DNA of 64,000 nucleotides from NCBI GenBank assembly GCA_015657535.1, contig JADHZB010001741.1, positions 1 to 64,000 of the forward strand, given 5' to 3'. The notes under the pieces were generated by a model that did not search any database, had not been told where the DNA came from, and saw only the letters and a list, made by a program, of their open reading frames with translations. The translations under genes and the position numbers were made by a program. Shown in pieces: positions 47,401 to 59,100 of the stretch (within the stretch, counting starts at the first letter, position 1; every line of letters begins with the position of its first letter). The stretch comes from Nephromyces sp. MM_2019. Lineage: Eukaryota > Apicomplexa > Aconoidasida > Nephromycida.

Positions 47401-50400
47401 CTAACCATCTACAGTGCATTGGAGCTTACGTAAAAGTTTTACAGCCCTAAAAGGGATGTTTTGCTTAGCTTTTTAAGTCGATAAACATGTGGAACTGCAG
47501 AAGATGCCTCCCGTCAGAATCTGTGACGTCTCCGAAAAAAGTATCCTAGCCGTCCTTTACGTTTTCTGGGTTTTATCGCCTCTTAGAAGTTATAGGTAAC
47601 CAACCACTCATTCAGACACATTAGTTTAGTGCTGCTATTATTTCACTTCTGCATCTGCTTGGTATTCTCGCTCGTTACTCAAAGCTTTTACGGAAGTATG
47701 CTGCTCGCATTACCCGAGTCGCCCTTGGTTACTGAGACGAAATATGAATATTTTCCATGTTGCGAAACCGTGCTGCTTGCCACCCGGGCAATATTACAGT
47801 GCAATTCCGCTTTGCGATTAAACTTCCAGCAATTAAGGGGTATGTGGGCAAAGCGAACCAGCAAGCGGGTATCCCAGTGAGGAAGCAACTGAGCTAGTGC
47901 TGAAACCTACCGAATAGGTACGAGGATGTGAATGTCGCTATGTCTTAAAGCATAGCAGCCTTTGATGTCAATGAAACCTATGCAACAGTACAGGAAATTG
48001 AGCACTCATTGAGTGTGCCATCCCCAGGCAGCATAAAGGATCTTAGATCGCCATCATAGGGTGGAGAAGAAGGCATAATGCTGGGAAGGAGCGATTCTAT
48101 ATGGGCTCTTATGAGCGGCTAATCTCATTTGGCAATGCTCTTGGTGAGCGAAGCTATGTTTTTTTCAAGTACTGGATGGAGTGACCTGCCTGTACCGATT
48201 TGCTTCCGCCGCGTTTTTATCCTTCTGGTGCTGCCATTACTCTTCACCATTTCACCTGCAGAAGGAGTTGAGTTGATTTAACTTATAGTATACACTGTAA
48301 AAATCGAAATTCTACCCCTGGAGAGGCCATCCGCCGTCAGACATGCCGAAATTCTGTGCCAACGAACTGTACTTGCCCGGAAAGAATGAAGAGCAAGCGG
48401 CCAACTGAAGAAAGATAGAGCCTACAGAGCGCGCCAACGGTACTCCCTTGAACAGCATACTCTGCCATACGTAGAGCTCAGCAGCTTTACCCTATTACTA
48501 ATCTAGCGACTACCACCAGAACCAATACATTTTGATAATACCTTAATGGTAAACCACCATATTCCTGGTACGACGATAGGAATTATTTCTAAACATGTTA
48601 GGTTAACTATATTGATAAATACGAATTAGCACTTCAACCAGATGCGCGGCATCGAAGATTACAACCTTCCAGCTGATCATCTTTTTGTAGAATCAAACAG
48701 TACTGTCCCATTGTTTACCTTAATGCCTCGACTCTCCTTTCAACAGGTGGTAGCACACACGAGAAAAGCAAAACTGTAGAGCTTTAGCAAGTGTACTCCG
48801 CAAATCATCGCAGATGTAAGTTTAAAAGCGATTGCAGACAAGCCCACACATTCAGGGAGTGGATCGTGTAGTCTGAAAATGCAGATGGGAATACCCAGAA
48901 AGTGAACCATGTGGTTTTGTAGCTTCAAACGTGTATATTTTCCCTGCCCAGTTAAAGCTAAAAGCCGCCAAAAATGGATTCTGAGGGCACGCACGACGCT
49001 TTGAGTAACGCTATAAATGGAAAAAGTAAGGGCCCCAGTCACTGCTAACAAAAAGAAAGCACCGTGACTGCACGTAAGTTCAGTTTTTTGAACATAATTT
49101 CCACGTATCAGTTGTGCCAGCAGAGGAAAAATACCAGGGGGGCACACATTAGCAATGCACCCGTTTTCCCACTAGCACAGTTAAGACCTGCTCCACTGCA
49201 AGTACCAATCGCACAATCTTCATCAGAAGCAAATTTCTGTATATATGCCCGGTTGCTGCCCGTATATTTTTTCGCGCTTGCTTTTTCAGGCATGCATTCC
49301 GCGTACTTGCCGAAAAGAATGCCTTACCTTTGCTACAATACATTCGAAAAAAACATCATGCAAAACTCCATTCCTCCTGAAGAGCTCAACTCATATATGA
49401 GAATATTCGGAGGGGATTAATTATAATCTTTGGCGTTAAACTTTGACAGATCATAACGGAGAATATGGTAAGTACACACAGTGTGGTGCTACCCTCTTGC
49501 GTTGACGCAAAAAGACACTACAAAGTGATATGTATCAATTCGGCGAATGCTACAGATACTACAAAAAATGATACATCTCATACACCACTTTGATATGCAA
49601 CTCTTCCGAGCAAAGCAAATCAAGTGAAAACGGAAATTTTACGACGGAGAAGGCCGTATGTAGCAAGTACTTCGCACCCATTGCGTCAAGTATCTTCAGC
49701 ACCAAGCTTTGGAATACAGATTATCAAACTATCATTCGAGAGGGAAAATATGTGACATAGCAGACACTCGCTCAGATGGAGCACTCAAAGAATAATAGGT
49801 GCAACTATCAGTTTCCCGGAAAAACCAGAATATGTATATCTTACGGATATATCATGCAATGAAATACATAGCAAACGGAGAATACTATACTAACACACAC
49901 TAAAAATTATGTAAATTTCACAGACACATTATGGGGTTTATATGAGCATTAGCAGCGAATAAGATAAAAAGAAAACAATAGTGCATACTGAAGCATGATA
50001 TATATCTAGTAAACGAAGGTATCTAGTACCACAAAAATATGAGAAAGCACGCGCAAGAGCTATGCATTGTATGTAAGAGTAAGGTTGGGGAACACACACA
50101 CGTGCAAAAGCTATACGGGGTACGTCTCTAAGAATAAGGATGGGAACACACCCAATTAAGCCTGCAAGGGCATAAGCGAACACACAACATTGGATGTTCC
50201 TGCGCATTCCCTCCCGATAATTTAATACGCAAACACACAAAATGTACTTTTCATATATACAAAAACGTGCAAGTGAACAACGCATGAAACATACACATCG
50301 AAAACCATCAACACACGCGAAATAACAGTCTTATTATATAGGTGTGCGTATACATTAACCAACCTCTACTATCTGCTTCATACACACATTGAATACCATC

Positions 50401-51382
50401 AACACACGCTAAACAGTAGTCTTATTATATAGGTGTATATATACATTAAAAAAGCTCTGCCACCTGCTTCATCTACAAACAGCGAATTGGCATGATTTTC
50501 GGTCCTAAATTTCTAGACGCTACGGAAAGGAACATCCAAAAATAGTAATCTTTCAAGCAGCGTTTGACCGAAAATTAATGCCCCAATCTACTAAACGTGA
50601 TCAGAACTCAGCATCACATATTCTCACAATAGATCAAACATTCACAAGAAGAGGGATATAACAAGGCACAAGCACGTCAAAACTAGCATTAAAATATGTC
50701 TACAGAATAACACATATTGGCAGCCGGATAAGCAATTTGATTGAGAATCTTAACTGCACGGTAGAAAACAGTGCGTTAAAAGCTAATAGCAAGCACAGTG
50801 TGTTAAAACCTAATAGCAAGCAAAAAGTGTTAGAAGCTAATAGGAAGCAATTCGAGCAGTGAATGTAACGTACCATATAGCAACAATATCATACCAATTT
50901 GTATCTACCCGTGAAACACACTATATATGCTACAATCAGATATTGCCTAGTTTCATTTGTATAAAGCATAGCTTTTCAGCCTGCACACAGATAAGGCGCC
51001 ACTTCTCTAAACATTTCGAAAACGCTGCTAGGCTTTGAAAGAATTTATATTCACGTTCGCCTGCTGCTCATACACACAAACGCCAATCACACACACACAC
51101 ATGTAAAAACATGCTCTCTGTCTTTTTCTTTTAGAGGGCGATTGAGTTTTTCATGTCTAGAAATGAAGGCATAATCAGGCAATATAACTGGAGAAAAGCA
51201 AGCAGCTTGTAAGCTTCTCCTGATACTGCAACTATTCCATGCGTACAAGAAGAAAACGGCTACATAAGATGCTACACAATCACGTCAAATAGCTGCATAA
51301 AGGGCACTATTAAGGGATTCTTATGAAAACACACACAAGGCGATCATCACAAGTCCTTTCAGAGACAAGGTTATATCAACTT
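44456..51382. other. Gene-free interval between the hydrolase and the PI4K gene
   Basis: About 6.9 kb with no exon chain or domain I can support. A patch at about 45650-46200 looks more GC-rich than its surroundings. Open frames of 100 to 135 codons (for example 49147-48740 minus, 49064-49420 plus, 45965-45645 minus) have no recognisable motif. CA microsatellites are scarce except near 50040-50330. It could contain decayed mobile DNA, but I see no terminal repeats or transposase motif. Confidence 0.5.
50285..50470. repeat. About 95-nt tandem duplication
   Basis: Two copies share ACCATCAACACACGC, then AGTCTTATTATATAGGTGT, then ATACATTAA and CTGCTTCAT. The copies start at about 50293 and 50387. 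Intergenic, downstream of the PI4K gene. Confidence 0.8.
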
Positions 51383-54300
51383 TCATTCAATATTTAAGGG
51401 GCTCTTGAGCTCGGCGGAACCATTGTAGGGATAACTGCGCCAATTCGGGTGTTTCTGCTGTATGAACTTTTTCATCTTCTCCACAAATATCTCAAAGAAA
51501 AGACTGAAAAAAAGAAATAAAAGGGTGTAAATTCCCGAGTTATTCTGCGGGTAGAGCATAGATGAGTGTGCGACATACGGGGAAGTTAATTAATTGCAAA
51601 ATAATAGAAAAAAAACCAGCTTAAGTGATATCATATATACATATAATAGTGGAAAAAATCCAGTTCCGAGACAAACCCTACTGCAGCCGTACACTAATAA
51701 CTAGACAATTAAGAGGATAAGAAAGTGACCGAGGTGCAAATTTCAAGGGAAAGAAGCAAATAGTGAGATTATCGTAGAAGCTTCTAAAGAAGATGAGAAG
51801 AAATAGGTTAATGAGCAATTTTGGATGCTAAAATGAGTAAAGATACGGGAATTAAGATTATAGCCTTCAAGTTTGGGGGGTTTTGGTGAGTTTTGCGAGT
51901 TTTTGGCGAGCTTTTGAGGGTTTTTGGTGATTTTTTTTGTGAGCTTTTGCGAGTTTTGGTGAGTTTTGAGGGCTTTCAGTGAGCTTTTACTAGAGAAAAC
52001 ATAGTTAATAGGATAATGAATTTTTTATCGACAAGATTAGTCTCTCTCAGAAGCAAGGTGTAAGCGCTACGAAAGATTGTATAATTAAGAGTGTATACTT
52101 TTCATCTTTTGCTCAGCTTTCAGCCTTCCTTGCTACCTGTGATAAGTGGACGCAGCTTCTATATGATTCTCTCTAAAATATATGAGTACCCTACTATATA
52201 ATAGCAGGCCAATATCGCGAGATATGTTAACGGTAGAAAGAAGTAGATATGATGAGTATATATTCTGTGTAGATGAGGAAGACGTTCCTAATGCTGCATA
52301 AAGGCGGAGTATCAATAACCTCAGTTAGAAGAGGGAGATACGGTCCGGTAGAGCAAGTATGGGGTAGTCGCCAATTAGCTACATTGTACAGTATAATAGG
52401 GGGCTTCATTTCACATGAAAACTAGAAAATCACATAGGATCCGTAAGCTAGGGCTTTGAAAGACACTAGTTTCATCAGTATAGCAGTTTAAAAAGTGAAG
52501 AGTGTGAGGAAAAGTTATAGATAGAAACATAGCACTAGCAGCAAGCTTTCTTCCATCACTGTAGAGCGAAAAAAATTTCTGAAATAAGCAGTGAAAGCGT
52601 CAAGAACCTAAAAGAGCTGTTGATGCTTCAGACAATGTGTCAGAGCGAAATAGCTTCACCCATTATTTGCTCAGCTTCTTCTGCTTCTGTTTATTATTCT
52701 TCTTGTGCTGTTTATTCTTCTACTTTTTCTTCTTCTGCTGTTGCTGCTTCTACTTTTTCTTCTACTTCTCATAAATAAAACGTCGGCATGCTCACCTCTC
52801 AAACCTCTCATCTTCCCAATCAACCGGAACAGGCTTCCCGTACTTATCATGAAGAGTCCAAGTAGTGTTATTTGCCATCGACCTTTGCTGCCGTTGATAA
52901 GCAGTACCTCGTGTAGTCCCGTTTAGCCTGATGAAGACATTCTCGTAGATATATGAAGCTCCAGTATATAAACTTATCAAGGGCAGGCATGAAACACACA
53001 CAAAAATTGGTAGTTTCAACTACTTCATCCTTGCAGAATCACACACAGCACTGAAGCGAAAGACCCCCGCAAAATCGCATACAGCACTGAAGCAATTCAA
53101 TCCCCCTTCCAAAAAACTACAGCTAACCTCTTCAAGGTGCCAAGCCTAGTACTTGACTTGGTGTGATGCACCCCCCATTCGATAGTTTTACTTGTACCAT
53201 CTAACTCACTGCCTGCCTGATGATGAGCAGCAGAGGAACCCAGGCCGTCAACATCGTGCCCAAGTTCTTCCAAAGCCTGGGCAGCAAGCAACTGCTTCTT
53301 CTTCCTCTTGGCCTTTCTCTTTTCCTTTTTTCTTCTCCTCTTCTCATCATCCTCCATATCATCAGGATAGTTGAAGAACTGAGACGAAGGAAGAGATCTC
53401 AACCTCATCTTCCAGCTGCGTGGCGAATAGTTCCCTGACAAAGCAGCATGGCAAACCTCATCTGCAGCGTATGCTTGAGAAGTCCCATGACATACAGACG
53501 TACACAACGGTTCCTCAATTATTGCATCACTCCTGGGAAAAGCATCTGCTAAAGCTCCAGCTTTCTCCCTCATAGCAAATTTACGGTTTAAACATGAGCC
53601 TGCAGCAATACCTGCTTCTTTCTCCTCGAGAGGATCCTCGGGAATGGGTGGAAACAAGCTTCTGAAATTGCTTGAATGGTTTAGAGATGGTTGGAAATCA
53701 TCACCCATACTCCCTATGCCATTATGCTGTCTTCGAGGCATGGTTGTACTCAAAGACTCTCCGCCTTTTGTCCCCCTCTTGCTTCTCGATTCAGCATCTT
53801 CAAGGCCTTGGTGCTCAAGGCCCTTTGAATGAGCATCTCTACCAACATCTCTATCCCTGCCAACACCTCTATCTCTATCACTTTCCCCCTCTTTCGCCCT
53901 CTCGCTATCTCTCACAGAAGAAATCTGTGGCGTGAAAACCTCATCTTCACCCCTGCTCAAGCCACAAACCTCTTCCCCCTCACAACCCCCCTGCAACTCA
54001 GCAGACTTTCCAGCTGAAGATGAAGGAAACGAAGGACGATCGCTTCCTTTTCTGCTCTTTTTTTCCAACACACACATTGTAGGCACAGATTGAGAAGAAA
54101 CAAGGCTACCACTGCTAGCGTCGGGAGCGACTGGAAGAGCACGTGGATGACGAAGATCCATAGTGGAAGTGGAAGGAAAATCGTCTTCATCGCTATCCGA
54201 AGAAGATGATGAGTCCATCATATCACTGCTACTATCTTCAGTCATTGAAGAAGATGAAGTACTTGATATTATATTACGCGGCTTATCCATAGCCGATGAA

Positions 54301-56087
54301 GAGGATCGAGAGAGAGACGCATGATGGGATGTGGAAGAATTGGGGATGAGAGGGCCTGTTGTAGAGGGCGAGTTTTCAGGATTCTGTTCCTGCGAGGACT
54401 TCCTCGATCGGATGCCTCCTGATAACGAACCTGAGGGGAGTATGAAGCAGGCGGTTGTTTAAAAAAGGTAGGAAAGTGGTAGTGGGATATTTCACACACT
54501 GTGTGTGTGTGGAAAATTCATTCTAGAGGACGATTTTATTGTACAAAAGGTGTTAGTTAATGATTCTGAGATGATCATCGATCGAGCAGCAAATTGGTAG
54601 CGATGGACACATACACAACCACCCCCTAAAACCTCTCCACAATGAAGACTTACCGGAAATACCTCCAGGCAAATCTTGGTGATTGGCAAGGGCTTCTTGC
54701 TTGGTATTCACTCTATCCTCTATAGAAGCTGAATGTGAAGCAGCTCCCCCTTGTTTTCGCAAAGGCAAAACCGTTTGCACAGAGCTTTCGGCCAAATCCA
54801 TGTATAAGCCAAGGCGGTTAGTACTCACTATAGAAGTATAGTCCATTACCTTATACGTCTAATGAAAAGATTAAGAGATACAGAGAGAGATCGAGAGATA
54901 TAGCTATATATATATACATCAATTTTTTTTTTAGCCCCGTACTACACATAATTAGGAGACTATAGAGAACTTTAATTTTTTCGTTATTGGAATGAAGTTT
55001 GCCTATATAGCTAGCGAATCATGGCGTGAAGATGAGGAGTCTAAGCCAAGAGTGTGTGTCTGTGACTTCAACACAATAACCTCATTTCGCCTGTGTATTC
55101 TACAGGCTACCCAAAGAGCTTACGCAAGTAGGAAAAAATTAGAAAATTAGAAAGAAAACATAAGCATATCTCAGTGTACATACACAACCATGAATGCACA
55201 AGCAGGTTTTTCAGTGTCCACATACATAACAGGAATAAGCATATCTCAGTTTACATGCACACACACTTGCAAGGAAGCAGTTACAGCACCAACTTTCCAC
55301 GAAGAATACACACTTTGATGCCTCCAAAACAAAAAATTGAATTAAAATTCGAGCAGCCACCTGAGCCATAGCATCCTTGACAAGACCTTCCAACGGCGAA
55401 GGAGAATCCAAGTCAGCTCGACATGAAATTAGCACCAACTGATGCAGATTGAGGTGCATTGTTGCACCAATTTGGAGTAGCCTAGTAGCCACTCTCATTG
55501 TACGAAGACATTCGTCCCTAATAAAAAAAAGGCTCACAAAAACGTATAGAAAACAGATGTTGTGTGCGTTATTAGTAAGGAAAAAACCCACTTGGCTGAG
55601 CTTGAAATGAGCGATTTTGACAAAAACAAGAGCCATATGAAGCAGAATAAAGATAGCTGCATACGTTTATGCATAAAAAAGTGCATTCAGAAGCTGAGAA
55701 GTAAGAGATAATATCGCAATATAGTGCATTTCCTACTCGCTTATGATAAACAAAAGCAAAACACAAGCACAAAAACTCTGAAGATGGAAGCATAACGGGA
55801 AAAAATGAGCAAAAAAGGTTTTTCCAATGTTTGATAAGTCATCAGCGAAAAAAGCGATAAAATACGAAAAAATATGCAAAGAAACAGAGCACCAAGGTCG
55901 AAAAAAGACTAAAGAATCAACTGAAATCGATTTTCTCACACTTAAGGCTGTGAAAACTTCATACATTATAGGCAGGAGGCTACACGTATACGTTAGGGAG
56001 AGTTAGAGGAGTGGAAAGCTAACAACTTGCAATCTTACATAAGACACACACATATATATATGGAGGAATATAGACATATCTAAAGAT

Positions 56088-56118
<31 letters not shown>

Positions 56119-59100
56119 GAGATATACACACACACACACACACACATAGAGATCTCTCTCTTCATATTTTTATATAAATACTTTCTCCCAATCTACACAA
56201 AAGAAAATCACGTGTGCGTGTGCGAAGACTTGCCTTGCTATACCTTATAAACAACTTCCTTTTCAATCGTTCTGCATCTTTATCAGGATCAAAACTAAAG
56301 ATCGTTTTAAGTTCGGCAATTTCAAAGGGATGCTAAAAAAACACACACACAGACTAGCTAGATTAGCATCTTCTTCGAGCGTTGCAAGCAGCTCAAATCG
56401 AGAAAATGCACTCAACTCTTTACTTCTTCAAAACTAAAACAGCGAAAATTGAAGGTATGCATCAAATAGGGATAGCAACCATCTAATGAAGAGGCGAATA
56501 TTCTGGAAGTTACAACTTAGTTGAAATTGCAAAGAGAAAAGCACAAAACGAACGACTGAAGATGAAGATTAGAAAAGAATTAAAACAAGATACACACTAG
56601 CGTATAAAGAAATAGAGGTAAAACACACAACACACAATAAGAGAAAAAATCCACATAAAAACCGCAGCAGTAAATTCACACAAGAAATTTCAAGTCAGTA
56701 CTATCAAATCGGAAAAAGAGGGAAGAATAAAGAGAGTGAATAGAGACACACGAACTCAACTTACTGTAGTGTGTTGCCAATCAAACCAAACTAAGTCAAT
56801 GCTTGCAACATCCATAACATCTGGAAGGATAAATCCATGATCAATTGGGATTAATCGATACCTGCAGAATCGTAGCATAAATGAGTTGAAAAACAGACGT
56901 ATACTTGTGTGTGTGTGTGTGTCCGAGTGTGCATTCAGTATTGAATCTATGTAGCACGCAGATACGCTTAATAGTGCAAACTGAGTATCACGCACACACA
57001 CCTAGTAGTCAAACTTAAGCAGCACACACACACAAACCTATTAGGGCAATCGATGCAGCACGCACACCTATTAAATCCGCATACCACACCAAAATGCCTA
57101 TTAAAACTACCACCCTATTACGTCTACACACGCACACACACACCCACTCTTTCAGTACATCTTTCTCCTCACAAAATGTCTACAAAACCACCACAACACC
57201 TCCATCAGCATACTTCATCAAAAAAAACCAAATACGCACATACACACGCAAATAAACAACCCTACCTGGGAGGCTGCCCATCAGGAGTGCGATTATTAAA
57301 CAGCCGATCTTCAAGCTGCTTTGCCGCCTTCATATGTAGCAGGCGAGCTCGCAATGATGAGCTCTGCGATGCATTCGAAGATCTAGCTACCTCCCCTTGA
57401 CCTTGAAAAGATGACATGTGCGAGTCTACAGCAGGTTTTATTGTATTACAAAAGCTTCTGAGGCTGAGAAGAGGGGCAACAAGTATGTTTCCATCGTTTC
57501 TGTCGAGATTCATCACGCGAATATCAAGAATGCCAATCTGATGTACATCTCGTATAGAGAAAAGCTTCGGATCGTAGTTTCCGCATGATTCCTATACGTT
57601 GAAGCAGTTAAAACAGGAAAGAGTGTGAAAGGATCAGGAAATTTTGATGCCAGGGAAGAAGAAGAAAAAAAACCCGCACAAGGGGACCAAAAGACTAGCT
57701 TTTTCAAGGATATGACAAAGTATGGAAGGTAAATCACACACTGAAGAAACTAATGCGAAGCTCATCTGATACTGCAGAAAGCATCAAAGAAGAAGTAGAA
57801 TCATAAAAGCACAATGCACAAACCTTTGCATTGATAAACTCCTGCAAAGAGCCCGTCTTCCAAGTCACGTCGGTCTCATCAACACTCATTGTCATGGGGT
57901 AGTTCAAACTCACCCTTTCATTCTGAAGAAAGAATTAACTAATTCTTGTCGAGTTCAAAAGCTTGCGCTGCTCTCTACCATCTAAAATTCGGAGTGTACG
58001 TACACTCCGAATTTCAGGTTTTTCCATTAAAAAATTGCATCAATTTATCCTTGCACACATACAAGATAAGCTACCAGAAGGGGTAGTGAAATCAAACCTA
58101 TTGCAGGGAGCATATCTTTCAGAAAGCCAAACATCTTCAAACCTTGGTTTCACACTGTCAAAACAAAACTGATTCCCGAAACAATCAGCTTCAATCAGAT
58201 TCACACACAAATAGAGGTGCATAGATGCTTTGCAGAAAACTACAATGTGATGAATATGCACAAACTTGGAGCACAAACATGGAGCATACACACGTGCAGC
58301 ACACACACAATCGCAGTATATATGCTTATTCAGCTCAGTAAAAAAAATTTCCGAAAGAAAGCCTTGTTCAACAAAACTCACTGTGAATCATCAAAAACAT
58401 CCAAACACACGCAAAAAAGACAGCAAAAACGTGCTCTACAAAGCACAAAAGAATCATGGCCTTTAAGCCTAATACTCACTCGTGCTGATGATTTGTAATT
58501 GAGGCTGGGGTGGCAGACTTCAATCATTGTAGTCTCCGGAACACTACAGAAGTTGGCATAGTAGGAGCTGAGAAGGTAAGCAGCTACTTCCCTACTCACT
58601 CCTTCTCCTGACAAAACCTAAAATTCCACCAAAAAACCCAGAAAAATTCCACAAATGAAGAAGATATTCGCACTAAATTGCTTATGATAAACATATGATG
58701 TAGTATCAAGCAGATGGCAAAGCATGCAGCAGCACACATAGAGATTCTTGAAGATTGTAGGTCTCAGTACACGAAAAGTGCGATGATGGCGTAAATGGAA
58801 CGAACAAGCACATACACACAAAGAAAGACTCACCAGTACATGAAGAATGTAATGACGGCGTAAATAGAATGAAACAAGCAAACACACACAAAGAAAGTCT
58901 CACCAGAAATTTAAGCTCTAAAAGGAGTTTATGGGAATGTTAACCTAGTCTGAGAAAATATCTCTTACACGAAGAAACGTCAAGACACTTCAGTAGCAAC
59001 AGCTTCAAGCTATTCTCCAGACAAACCATAGGCTGCTTTCAAGGCGATGCAATGACTAGTCTTACAAAGAAAAAAAAATGAGACGAATACGCATATGCAC

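Noticed and set aside
49064..49420. Plus-strand 118-codon frame in the gene-free interval
   Set aside because: No domain, no matching splice partners and an overlapping antisense frame; consistent with chance.
58040..58175. Minus-strand stretch with VKPRFEDVWLSERYAPCNR as an extra PI4K exon
   Set aside because: Its splice phases do not fit between exons 4 and 5, which join in phase 0 and match the family's spacing without it.
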